From Candidatus Helarchaeota archaeon (GTDB taxonomy: Archaea; Asgardarchaeota; Lokiarchaeia; Helarchaeales; HEL-GB-A): 8,284 bases of DNA. Made by a program: the position numbers and the translations under genes. The DNA lies in the NCBI GenBank assembly GCA_013375405.1, contig JABXJU010000196.1:1-8284 (forward strand), given 5' to 3'. This document shows, piece by piece, positions 1 through 6,911 of this stretch (position 1 is the first letter of the stretch; every line of letters starts with the position of its first letter). Under the pieces are notes generated by a model. The model worked only from the letters and a program-made list of their open reading frames with translations. It did not search any database and was not told the DNA's origin.

Positions 1-1
1 T

Positions 2-607
2 ATAGCTCCTGCACCAATAGCAGGACCTGCACCCGCACCTGCACCTGCACCTGCACCTGCACCAATTTCGGCACCAGCTCCTCAACCTGCAGGTAATAGC
101 TTGGAGGAAGCATTAGCATTTTTAAATACTCCTGATCAGCAATCGAAGACCATATCAACTCCTTCCCCCCGGCCAGCTCCAGCATCAATACCTCAACCGG
201 CGCCAGTATCAAGACGAGAACCAACGCCGGTTTTTTCCAGCCCTCAACCTTCTGTTCCTTTTGCAAGCCAACCAAAACCGCAAACTCCAGCACCTACTTC
301 AGCTCCTTCACCATTTACTTCGTTTTTATCGACTTCAAAACCTCAAGAAGCTCAAGAATCAACCTTTATTCCATTTATTCCTAAGTCATCACAGGCGGAA
401 TCAAAACCTGGCACTCGACCTGCCATTAAACCTGTTCCAGCTTCTCCTCATGGACCAATTAAACTAGAAGTCGCCCCTAGAGCAGCTCCTGCTTTTTCAT
501 CCACACCTTCCACGCCTCCTGCACAGCAAAAAGCTTGTCCCAATTGTGGAAAAGTTATCTCTGGTCGCTGGAAATTCTGTACATTCTGTGGCACCCCCTT
601 ACAATAA
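2..607 (+). CDS. Pro/Ala-rich low-complexity protein with C-terminal zinc ribbon (5' end outside window)
   Basis: The reading frame is open from the first bases of the window, so the true start lies upstream; 201 residues are visible. A TTG at position 101 is in frame but has open coding sequence before it, so it is probably not the start. The visible part opens with a Pro-Ala dipeptide tract (about residues 4-19) and continues as a Pro/Ala/Ser/Gln-rich stretch with almost no predicted fold. A few hydrophobic islands interrupt it, such as LEEALAFL and FIPFIPKS. The last 23 residues form a zinc ribbon with Cys179, Cys182, Cys193 and Cys196 (C-x2-C-x10-C-x2-C). Archaea often use such ribbons as terminal modules joined by flexible linkers to another domain, and that domain would lie upstream here. 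The function is not recognisable from this part. T-rich DNA follows the stop, and the next gene has its own leader, so it is probably a separate transcript from gltX. Confidence 0.85.
   Translation: MAPAPIAGPAPAPAPAPAPAPISAPAPQPAGNSLEEALAFLNTPDQQSKTISTPSPRPAPASIPQPAPVSRREPTPVFSSPQPSVPFASQPKPQTPAPTSAPSPFTSFLSTSKPQEAQESTFIPFIPKSSQAESKPGTRPAIKPVPASPHGPIKLEVAPRAAPAFSSTPSTPPAQQKACPNCGKVISGRWKFCTFCGTPLQ
26..61 (+). repeat. Hexanucleotide tandem repeat (CCTGCA)6 encoding Pro-Ala
   Basis: Six in-frame copies of CCTGCA lie in tandem; the second copy reads CCCGCA, a silent change. They encode a Pro-Ala dipeptide tract in the zinc-ribbon protein. The near-identical codons point to recent expansion by replication slippage, since proline and alanine codons would otherwise vary as they do further downstream. 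Confidence 0.85.
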
Positions 608-614
608 CCCCTAT

Positions 615-640
615 TGTTTTTCATTAATTCCTTTTTTTCT
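615..640 (+). terminator. T-rich archaeal-type terminator after the zinc-ribbon gene
   Basis: Two T runs (617-621 and 632-638) start 10 bases after the stop codon, with no convincing hairpin. Archaeal RNA polymerase terminates at oligo-T tracts on the non-template strand, so this would separate the zinc-ribbon gene from the gltX cluster. The call rests on composition only. Confidence 0.45.
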
Positions 641-657
641 CGGTTTATTCATCAATC

Positions 658-665
658 AAATATAT
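658..665 (+). promoter_or_regulatory. Candidate TATA box for the gltX cluster
   Basis: AAATATAT, in an AT-rich leader, lies about 70 bases before the GTG start of gltX. Transcription would begin about 25 bases downstream, near 688, leaving a leader of roughly 45 bases. The stretch 660-720 is AT-rich throughout, so other placements are possible. Confidence 0.35.
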
Positions 666-732
666 TATTATTCATTTAATCCTAGATCAATCATTTAGTT
701 CATGATATTCTTCAATATAGGGGACAATTTGA

Positions 733-2466
733 GTGTCAAAGGAATTAAAGGAAATTGCAAAAGCTTATGCTTTATTAAATGCAAAAAAGTATGATGGAAA
801 AGCAAATGCTAAAGCAGTTTTAGGGCAAATATTGGGCAACTATCCAGAATATCGTGATCCTGAGAAAAGGAAAATAGCAGGACAGGTTGTCGGGATTATT
901 ATAAAAGAAATTGATAAAATGTCTTTAGAAGCCATCGATGCTGAAATTGCAACGCTTCCCCCAGAGTTTCAGGCCCAAAAAAAACCAGTGGAGAAAAAAG
1001 AATTACCTCCTTTACACAATGCAGATCACTCCATTATCATGCGTTTAGCTCCGTTCCCAAGCGGGCCACTCCATATAGGTAATGCTCGAATGGTTATTTT
1101 AAATGATTATTACGTTAAACGATATAAGGGAAAGCTTTTACTCGTGTTTGATGATACCATTGGATCTGAAGAAAAAAGTATAGTGCCTGACGCCTACGAC
1201 ATGATCGTGGAGAGCTTAGATTATTTGGGAGTAAAATATCACAAGAAAATTTACAAATCCGACCGAATCGATAAGACTTATTCTTGGTGCAAGAAAGCAA
1301 TTGAACAAGATATTGCCTATGTTTGTACCTGCCCAGCTCAAGAATGGCGAGATACCTATAAACTTAATAAACGTCCCTGTCCCCATCGGGAGCAAGCAAT
1401 CGAAACGAATCTAAATGAATGGGAGAAAATGTTAAATGGGGATTACGAAGAACGCCAAGCAGTTGTCCGTCTTAAAATTGGAATGGATCACAAAGATCCT
1501 GCTATGAGAGATCCAGTCATGATGCGGATTGCCAAACGTTCTCATCCGCGTGTTGGGACCAAATATATAGTTTGGCCATTATTAGAATTTTCTTGGGCGA
1601 TAGATGATCACCTGCTCGGAATTACTCACATTTTACGTGGAAAGGATCTTATCAAAGAAGATAATATCGAAAGATGGGTCTGGGAACAATTTAACTGGCC
1701 CATTCTCGAGATTCTCCATTATGGGCTCATCACTTTCGGAGATTTAAAGCTGAGCAAATCGTATTCTAGGAGAATGATTGAATCTGGAGTTTATCGAGGT
1801 TGGGATGACCCCCGAACGTGGAGCATTCAATCCTTAATAAAAAGGGGAACTAAACCAGATGCAATCCGCGAAGCTATAATGTCACTCAGCTTGTCCATGG
1901 TTGATATTGAATATGATCCCCTCAATTTATATGCAATCAACAAAAAATATATCGATCCAATTGCGCCACGCTATTTTTTTGTTCCAAATCCTCAATTATT
2001 ATTCATAAGAGAACTTCCCCATCCTGAAATGGCAGCCCATCCGTTAATTCATCCAGAACAACCTGAAAAAGGAAAGCGAACTATAGCTCTCCCTATTTCG
2101 CAGGGTACTGCAGAAGTATTCATATCAGATTCTGATGTCAATTCCCTTCAAATTGGTTCAATCGTTCGATTAAAAGATTTATGTAACATAAAAATTTTAG
2201 AGAAAAATGGTTCAATCAAAGCAGAATTTTCAAGTAAGGCAATGGAAGATGCCCGACAGATTAATGCTCCTATTATTCAGTGGGTACCTCACACAGATAA
2301 TGTAAAAATTCAAGTATTAATGCCCAATGGAACATTAATAAAAGGAATGGGCGAATCAGCCTGCAAAAATTTAAAAGTGGATCAAATCATCCAATTTGAA
2401 CGATTTGGCTTCGGAAAAGTGAATCAAACTAGCCCAGATATTGTCATATTTTTCGCTCATAAATAA
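733..2466 (+). CDS. gltX: Glutamyl-tRNA synthetase, archaeal (GlnRS-like) type
   Basis: Attaches glutamate to tRNA-Glu in the cytoplasm. In archaea this class I enzyme is usually non-discriminating: it also glutamylates tRNA-Gln, which GatDE then amidates. The 577-residue length is normal. Residues 1-90 are the helical N-terminal extension typical of archaeal GluRS. The HIGH signature appears as HIGN at 114-117 in GPLHIGNAR. A likely zinc site is made by Cys198, Cys200, Cys216 and His218. GWDDPR is at 356-361 and the KMSKS loop is KLSKS at 339-343. From DPIAPRYFFV (408-417) onward is the beta-barrel anticodon-binding region shared with GlnRS, which marks the archaeal rather than the bacterial type. 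The start is GTG, preceded by AGGGGA and in register with the family N-terminus (SKELKEIAKAYALLNA). It is the first gene of the cluster, 14 bases before the peptidase. The fourth HIGH residue is Asn rather than His, a substitution that class I synthetases tolerate. Confidence 0.97.
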   Translation: MSKELKEIAKAYALLNAKKYDGKANAKAVLGQILGNYPEYRDPEKRKIAGQVVGIIIKEIDKMSLEAIDAEIATLPPEFQAQKKPVEKKELPPLHNADHSIIMRLAPFPSGPLHIGNARMVILNDYYVKRYKGKLLLVFDDTIGSEEKSIVPDAYDMIVESLDYLGVKYHKKIYKSDRIDKTYSWCKKAIEQDIAYVCTCPAQEWRDTYKLNKRPCPHREQAIETNLNEWEKMLNGDYEERQAVVRLKIGMDHKDPAMRDPVMMRIAKRSHPRVGTKYIVWPLLEFSWAIDDHLLGITHILRGKDLIKEDNIERWVWEQFNWPILEILHYGLITFGDLKLSKSYSRRMIESGVYRGWDDPRTWSIQSLIKRGTKPDAIREAIMSLSLSMVDIEYDPLNLYAINKKYIDPIAPRYFFVPNPQLLFIRELPHPEMAAHPLIHPEQPEKGKRTIALPISQGTAEVFISDSDVNSLQIGSIVRLKDLCNIKILEKNGSIKAEFSSKAMEDARQINAPIIQWVPHTDNVKIQVLMPNGTLIKGMGESACKNLKVDQIIQFERFGFGKVNQTSPDIVIFFAHK

Positions 2467-2480
2467 GTGGAAGGTAAAAA

Positions 2481-3581
2481 ATGTCAAAGAATGACGGTGA
2501 ATTAAAACGCCTCTTAAAAATGTTCATTGAAGAGCCGAGTCCCCCAGGGTTTGAGGACTCAATACGAAAATTAGTAACAAAGGAAGTTGCTTCCTATGCT
2601 GATGAATCTTATACCGACTCTCTTGGCAATTTCATTTTTATGAAAAAAGGGACAAGTCCCGACCTACCTGCACTCCTAATAATGGCACACATGGATGAAA
2701 TTGGGATGTTGGTACGCTATATCGATTCCAAAGGGTTCATTCAATTTTCTTATTTGGGGGGATTTTTTGATCAAATTACATTAGGTCAACGTGTTTTAAT
2801 CCATGGTTCAAAGGGTTCTATTTTTGGAGTTATCGGGACGAAACCACCGCATTTGATGGATATCGATGAAAGGAAAAAGGTTGTTACTCGAAAAAATATG
2901 TTTATTGATTTAGGCGCGGCTTCAGCTGAAGATGTAAAATCACTTGGTGTAGAGATTGGGGATCCTATCACTTGGATTGGCCCCTATCAGGAATTATCAA
3001 ATGATTTAATTTGCGGAAAAGCCCTCGATAATCGTGTATTGTTAACCCTTATGATTGAGGTATTTAAAAATGCTAAACCTTCAGCTCCTTTAATATGTGT
3101 AGCGTCTGTTAGAGAAGAAGTTGGCCTCCATGGCGCCCGAACCAGTGCGTTCGCCCTCGATCTTGACCATTCTGTTGGATTGGGAATCAGTCTTGACATT
3201 GCCTTAGCGGGTGATTTCCCCCTCATTAAAAAGGACGAATCCCCGATCTATCTGGGAAAGGGGCCAACTATCACGATCGCTCACGGACGGCGGAATTCTT
3301 TACAAGATGGCTATATTATTCATCCAGGGGTAAAAAAATTTCTCATTCAACTTGCTGAAACGCACGATATTCCATACCAACTAGAGATTATGGAGGGCGG
3401 ACTTACCGATGGCACCGAAATTGCATTGACAAGACGCGGAATTCCTACCGCCAATATAGGTATCCCTACAAGATACGTTCATAGCCCTACTGCCGTTGCT
3501 TCCTTGGCTGATATTAAGAATGGGATTCGATTTCTTACTTTAATTGCTGAGAATCTACCAGAAAAACTTGAAAGACCATAG
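2481..3581 (+). CDS. M42 family metallo-aminopeptidase (TET / glutamyl aminopeptidase-like)
   Basis: A cytoplasmic dinuclear-metal exopeptidase that trims N-terminal residues from peptides. M42 enzymes assemble into large tetrahedral dodecamers and finish peptide breakdown after the proteasome. The 366 residues match the family length. The metal ligands can be placed: His70 in MAHMDEIG, Asp183 in KALDNRV, Glu213 with the catalytic Glu212 in REEVGLHGA, Asp239 in ISLDIA and His334 in RYVHSP. The PDZ-like dimerisation insert sits between the first two ligands (roughly residues 75-165). The ATG start follows AAGGTAAAAA. The gene lies 14 bases after gltX and 12 before mtxX, so it is probably co-transcribed with them. 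Substrate preference (Asp/Glu, Leu or Lys) cannot be read from sequence alone. Related endoglucanase-like annotations (FrvX/CelM) belong to the same family and are misnomers. No key residue is missing. Confidence 0.95.
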   Translation: MSKNDGELKRLLKMFIEEPSPPGFEDSIRKLVTKEVASYADESYTDSLGNFIFMKKGTSPDLPALLIMAHMDEIGMLVRYIDSKGFIQFSYLGGFFDQITLGQRVLIHGSKGSIFGVIGTKPPHLMDIDERKKVVTRKNMFIDLGAASAEDVKSLGVEIGDPITWIGPYQELSNDLICGKALDNRVLLTLMIEVFKNAKPSAPLICVASVREEVGLHGARTSAFALDLDHSVGLGISLDIALAGDFPLIKKDESPIYLGKGPTITIAHGRRNSLQDGYIIHPGVKKFLIQLAETHDIPYQLEIMEGGLTDGTEIALTRRGIPTANIGIPTRYVHSPTAVASLADIKNGIRFLTLIAENLPEKLERP

Positions 3582-3593
3582 GATAGAAGAAAT

Positions 3594-4442
3594 TTGATTC
3601 AGAAGATAAAAAAAATTGCACGGGAAAATAAACAAACAGTTGGTATTGGGGTTTCTCCTTCAAAAAAGGAATACATTAGCCGAACTATAAAGGCTGCTGA
3701 ATCGGCTGTAAAGCAAAAGAATGCAGATATCGTCCTTGTGGGTGATAAGAATGAAATAGAATCCGTTGGTATTTCTTCTCGTCTCCACATTCATCATTCA
3801 TTACATCCTGAACGAACGCTTGTAGAATTAGTGAAAAAACAAAAAATAGGTGGTGCGGTTCGAGGCTCGCTTGGCGCCTCCAAATTCTTAAAAGAAATTA
3901 AACAACAATTTAAGGTATCAACTCTGTATCGAATTGCCCTCTTAGAAACTGCATCGAAATTTTCTTTTTTCTTCGCACCGATAGGAATCGATGAGGGAAC
4001 AAAACTCGCGGAAAAAGTTACTCTAGTTCGCGCTGGAGTTTCTCTTTTAAAATTTTTAAAACTAGATCAGGAACCAATTGGAATCCTCTCGGGAGGACGG
4101 ATGGGCGACATTGGGAGAAATCCCAGGGTCGATAAAACTATTGCCGAAGCGGAAGAGTTAATCTCTATCTTAAATAAACAAGGAATTTCAAATAACGCAC
4201 ACCACCATGAAATTCTCATTGAAGACGCCATTACTGCTCGATGTAGGATTATTATAGCCCCGGATGGAATTTCAGGAAACCTCATCTATCGCACACTTGT
4301 CCATCTGGGCAATGGGAAATCACATGGCGCTTGGTATTATAACCTTCCCCGTCCTATAATCGATACATCTCGTGTTGGACCCATTTTTGAGTATGAAAGC
4401 GCCATTGCGTTCGCTAGCGCGGTAGCTTCAAAAAGTTCGTAA
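3594..4442 (+). CDS. mtxX: MtxX-family protein (methanogenesis marker 4; phosphotransacetylase-like fold)
   Basis: Member of the MtxX / methanogenesis marker 4 family, related to phosphate acetyl- and butyryltransferases; no reaction is established. The family signatures are clear over 282 residues: an N-terminal VGIGVSPS strand-loop, AVRGSLGASKFL (88-99), APIGIDEGT (128-136), LSGGRMGDIGRNPRVD (165-180), ILIEDAI (207-213), APDGISGNLIYRTL (222-235) and DTSRVG (257-262). The glycine-rich SGGR and PDGISGNL stretches correspond to the phosphate or acyl-CoA binding region of the Pta/Ptb fold; that role is inference. The start is TTG, 12 bases after the peptidase stop and preceded by AGGATAGAAGA; the next in-frame ATG would remove conserved sequence. 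No transmembrane segments are evident. The family was first tied to methanogens, yet nothing else in this window belongs to methanogenesis. Confidence 0.9.
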   Translation: MIQKIKKIARENKQTVGIGVSPSKKEYISRTIKAAESAVKQKNADIVLVGDKNEIESVGISSRLHIHHSLHPERTLVELVKKQKIGGAVRGSLGASKFLKEIKQQFKVSTLYRIALLETASKFSFFFAPIGIDEGTKLAEKVTLVRAGVSLLKFLKLDQEPIGILSGGRMGDIGRNPRVDKTIAEAEELISILNKQGISNNAHHHEILIEDAITARCRIIIAPDGISGNLIYRTLVHLGNGKSHGAWYYNLPRPIIDTSRVGPIFEYESAIAFASAVASKSS

Positions 4443-4452
4443 AGGTTTTATT

Positions 4453-4842
4453 ATGTTCGATTCGAAATTATGGCGATACATTTTTTTAACCGCCATTTTA
4501 GAAATCATCATTATTATTGTCAGTGCTATTATTATAATTGCATTTTATCCTGCAATATCTATTTATGTTGTAATCGGAGCAATAGCTATAATTGTCATAT
4601 ATCTTTGCTTTAGTTATTATATCTACAAGCCGGTTGTAAAACATCAAAAAATTGATCCACAGGATGAAATTATTGGACAAACAGGCGTGGCGATTACTGA
4701 TCTCTCTCCGAGGGGACAAGTTAAAATAAGGAGTAGAGTATGGAGTGCAAGAGGTACTTCTAAAATTATTATTTCTGGGACAAAAATTAAAGTTATTCAG
4801 ATGGACGGTATCCAATTATTAGTTGAAGCCATCCAAGAATAA
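4453..4842 (+). CDS. Short NfeD-family membrane protein (two helices plus OB-fold)
   Basis: A 129-residue membrane protein. Two hydrophobic helices (about 8-32 and 35-58, rich in Ile) are followed by a cytoplasmic beta-barrel. The barrel carries the NfeD signature: IIGQTGVAITDLSPRGQVKI (73-92), then RVWSAR and a final VIQMDGIQLLVEAI strand pair. This is the short NfeD form (compare Pyrococcus PH0471), lacking the ClpP-like serine protease domain of long NfeD. NfeD proteins usually work with stomatin/SPFH proteins in membrane microdomains, but no SPFH gene is visible here. The gene lies 10 bases after mtxX (AAAGGT before the ATG) and 14 bases before another small membrane protein, which may be its partner. 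The length and the two-helix topology are normal for the short class. Confidence 0.88.
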   Translation: MFDSKLWRYIFLTAILEIIIIIVSAIIIIAFYPAISIYVVIGAIAIIVIYLCFSYYIYKPVVKHQKIDPQDEIIGQTGVAITDLSPRGQVKIRSRVWSARGTSKIIISGTKIKVIQMDGIQLLVEAIQE

Positions 4843-4856
4843 AATAGGCGTGAATA

Positions 4857-5432
4857 ATGGGAAAACTTTTCGGTAGTATTGCATTTTTCTTAGCTGCGGT
4901 CTTTCTAGTATATCTTTTGAATTTACCTGCTGCTGAAATATATGCCTTAAACTATACTGAGTTTGCGGCGCCTCATGTAATAGCTTCCTTTGAACTACTT
5001 CATCACCCTTTTGAACATTTATGGGTTATCCCGTCTTGGCTCATTGCTGGGTTTCTTGGTGGGATTGTTACACGCTCGTGGAAAGGTGCAATAGCTGTTT
5101 CACTTGTTACAGGCTTCATTCTCAGTCTTACATGGATCTTTTTCATGTGGCGCTATGCCCCCCTCTATTGGAATAATTTCACGGCAACTCGCTCAACTTC
5201 AGAAGTACTTGGACAAACCTTTGGTATAGGCCTACTTCTCGGTTTCTTTTCAGCAGCTCCTGCCATATGTGGAGCTTATTTAACTGCTCCACGAAAAAAA
5301 GGATTAGAACAAGCCCCAATCAAAGAGATTCAATCCGTCTGTCCCAATTGCGGAGCCATCTTTCAATCTAAACCTAAATTTTGCTATAAATGTAATACTA
5401 TTCTCGAAACCAATAATACTCAGGAGAACTGA
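4857..5432 (+). CDS. Four-helix membrane protein with C-terminal zinc ribbon
   Basis: I do not recognise a named family. The 191-residue protein has hydrophobic segments at about 5-23, 55-73, 77-98 and 118-142. A short basic linker (PRKKG) and a terminal zinc ribbon with Cys162, Cys165, Cys176 and Cys179 (C-x2-C-x10-C-x2-C) follow. The first segment could act as a signal anchor, and the region between helices 1 and 2 (24-54) is probably extracytoplasmic. The basic PRKK after helix 4 puts the ribbon in the cytoplasm by the positive-inside rule. The ribbon has the same spacing, and the same CPNCG and KFC motifs, as the one at the end of the first gene in the window. The start is ATG, preceded by AGGCGTGA, which resembles the archaeal Shine-Dalgarno. 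The gene sits directly after the short NfeD gene, which suggests a joint membrane role (inference). Confidence 0.82.
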   Translation: MGKLFGSIAFFLAAVFLVYLLNLPAAEIYALNYTEFAAPHVIASFELLHHPFEHLWVIPSWLIAGFLGGIVTRSWKGAIAVSLVTGFILSLTWIFFMWRYAPLYWNNFTATRSTSEVLGQTFGIGLLLGFFSAAPAICGAYLTAPRKKGLEQAPIKEIQSVCPNCGAIFQSKPKFCYKCNTILETNNTQEN

Positions 5433-5453
5433 ATTTACCTCGTGATCTTGATG
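5422..5453 (+). promoter_or_regulatory. Translation start region of the GH13 gene: two possible starts
   Basis: AGGAGA at 5422-5427 lies inside the end of the preceding gene, 14 bases before the GTG at 5442. GTGATC at 5442-5447 itself matches the tail of the archaeal Shine-Dalgarno consensus (GGAGGTGATC) and lies 3 bases before the in-frame ATG at 5451. Initiation at 5451, three codons shorter, is therefore as likely as at 5442. Confidence 0.5.
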
Positions 5454-6842
5454 GAACACATTAATTATATACCCGATTGGGCAAAGCGGGGGATTTTTTA
5501 TCATATCTATCCATTAGGGTTTCTCGATGCTCCGAAACATAACACTGATGAGACTGCTACCGTGAATAGGCTTGCGAACATCCGTGAGTATTATGAATAT
5601 TTCAAAAAATTGGGTATTGATGTAATTCAATTTGGACCTTTGTTTGAATCAGTCTCCCATGGTTACGATACTATAGATTACATGAAAATCGACCACCGGT
5701 TGGGCACAAATGAATTATTCAAAGAGATTGTGTCCGAACTCCACGATCTGGGCATCAAGGTCATCCTCGACGGTGTTTTTAATCATGTTAGTCGTGAATT
5801 CGATTCCTTCAAAGATATTCAACAATATAAAGAACAGTCTTGGCGAAAGCATTGGCATTTCATTGATTTTTCAAAAAATAGTCCTTATAGCGATGGATTT
5901 AATTATAAAAATTGGGAAGGGCATTATGAATTAGTAAAATTAAATCTAAATGAGAAAGATGTTAGAGATTACATCTTTTCAGTAGTCTCATATTGGTTAA
6001 AAGAAGTTGATATAGACGGTTGGCGACTGGATGTCGCTTATAAAATACCTTCAGGATTCTGGCGCGAATTTCGAATTGTGTGTAAATCAATTAAACCTGA
6101 TTGTTTTCTCGTCGGAGAAATGATTCACGGGCCATATACCAAATGGATCGGACCTGAACTTCTAGATGCCGGCACGGGATATCAAGTTTACAAGTCCATA
6201 TGGAGTGCCTTCAATTCTAACAACATGCACGAGCTAAAAGCGGTGCTTGAAAGATCCTTTCACTCAGAATGGGGGCTATTTAAGAATACTGCTTTATTAA
6301 ATTTTTTAAGCAATCACGATACTACCCGTATTCGTTCCATACTAGCCGATGACCGTTATTTATTTCCAGTTTTCATTTTTCTGCTTACGACCAATGGAAT
6401 ACCAATAATTTATTATGGGGATGAAATCGGAATGTATGGTGAAAAACAGAAGGATTCCGATGATGATCTTCGCAAACCCATGCCAAAGGTAGGCGCCCCA
6501 TGGCCTCCAAATAGCGAAGCCATTTATAAACATGTTCAAAAATTGATTGAGATCAGAAAAAATAACCATGCTTTAATCTATGGTAATCTAACTCCGGTTT
6601 ATGTAGAAGCAAATATCCTAGCTTTTATTCGTCGTTCCTCCGCTCAAACAGTTTTAGTAATTATTAATAACCTTCAGCAACCTTTATCCAAGAGAATCCC
6701 TTTATGGAACCAAAACCTCAACGGTTCAAAATTTATTGAACTTATTGATCAAGGGGGTCCACGGGAGTTTGTAGTGGAAGATAATCATTTTCACTCCGAA
6801 CTCTATCCTTGTTGGGGGCGAATTTTATTGAAACTGCCTTAA
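5442..6842 (+). CDS. GH13 alpha-amylase-family glycoside hydrolase, cytoplasmic
   Basis: Acts on alpha-1,4-linked glucans or maltooligosaccharides through a retaining double-displacement mechanism. All four GH13 signature regions are present (numbering from the GTG at 5442). Region I is DGVFNH at 110-115. Region II is GWRLDVA, with nucleophile Asp197. Region III is LVGEMI, with acid/base Glu226. Region IV is SNHD, with transition-state stabiliser Asp293. The barrel begins at IFYHIYPLGF (18-27), and a C-terminal all-beta domain follows IYYGDEIGM (323-331). The enzyme is compact at 466 residues, with no starch-binding or N-terminal neopullulanase domain. It has no signal peptide, so it probably works on intracellular oligosaccharides or storage glucan. 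Whether it is an amylase, alpha-glucosidase, cyclodextrinase or transferase cannot be decided from sequence alone. It is the last gene of the cluster, 9 bases after the membrane zinc-ribbon gene. If translation starts at ATG 5451, the protein is 463 residues. Confidence 0.94.
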   Translation: MILMEHINYIPDWAKRGIFYHIYPLGFLDAPKHNTDETATVNRLANIREYYEYFKKLGIDVIQFGPLFESVSHGYDTIDYMKIDHRLGTNELFKEIVSELHDLGIKVILDGVFNHVSREFDSFKDIQQYKEQSWRKHWHFIDFSKNSPYSDGFNYKNWEGHYELVKLNLNEKDVRDYIFSVVSYWLKEVDIDGWRLDVAYKIPSGFWREFRIVCKSIKPDCFLVGEMIHGPYTKWIGPELLDAGTGYQVYKSIWSAFNSNNMHELKAVLERSFHSEWGLFKNTALLNFLSNHDTTRIRSILADDRYLFPVFIFLLTTNGIPIIYYGDEIGMYGEKQKDSDDDLRKPMPKVGAPWPPNSEAIYKHVQKLIEIRKNNHALIYGNLTPVYVEANILAFIRRSSAQTVLVIINNLQQPLSKRIPLWNQNLNGSKFIELIDQGGPREFVVEDNHFHSELYPCWGRILLKLP

Positions 6843-6878
6843 TTCTTGTTTCAATCCCCCATTTATTCAAAGTGAAGG

Positions 6879-6909
6879 ATCTAAAATTTCGAAATTCGAA
6901 ATTTTAGAT
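6879..6909. repeat. Perfect 31-base inverted repeat between convergent genes
   Basis: The 15-base arm ATCTAAAATTTCGAA (6879-6893) is followed by one base (A6894) and its exact reverse complement (6895-6909). Two TTCGAA palindromes lie within it, at 6888 and 6895. It sits between the GH13 stop (6842) and the stop of the minus-strand isomerase (6912), so a bidirectional terminator or 3'-end hairpin is the likeliest role. No U-rich tail follows on either strand, which is unlike a classic intrinsic terminator. It could also be a symmetrical protein-binding site. Confidence 0.8.
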
Positions 6910-6911
6910 TA

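Larger units (their letters stand above)
733..6842 (+). other. Putative six-gene transcription unit gltX - M42 peptidase - mtxX - nfeD - membrane zinc ribbon - GH13
   Basis: Six genes on the same strand are separated by 14, 12, 10, 14 and 9 bases. The gaps contain no T tract and no room for a promoter, and most hold a Shine-Dalgarno-like motif just before the next start. Such spacing in archaea usually means co-transcription. Internal promoters inside genes cannot be excluded. Confidence 0.75.

Noticed and set aside
101..607. TTG at 101 as the start of the first gene
   Set aside because: The frame is open to the window edge with the same Pro/Ala composition, so the TTG is internal and the gene is truncated by the window.
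608..732. Possible riboswitch or small RNA in the gltX leader
   Set aside because: The region is AT-rich without stable hairpins, and no C/D or K-turn motifs are visible; only a TATA candidate and T runs can be supported.
1072..1083. HIGN instead of HIGH in the glutamyl-tRNA synthetase as a sign of inactivity
   Set aside because: The last position of HIGH varies among class I synthetases, and KLSKS, the zinc-site residues and the anticodon domain are intact.
4498..4815. Minus-strand open frame opposite the short NfeD gene
   Set aside because: The plus strand encodes a clear NfeD signature; the antisense translation is Asn/Tyr/Ile-rich as expected from the complement of AT-rich coding DNA.
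6848..6860. GTTTCAATCCCCC, resembling the start of many CRISPR repeats (GTTTCAATCC / GGATTGAAAC)
   Set aside because: It occurs once in the window, has no regularly spaced copies, and lies just after the GH13 stop; no array and no cas gene is visible.
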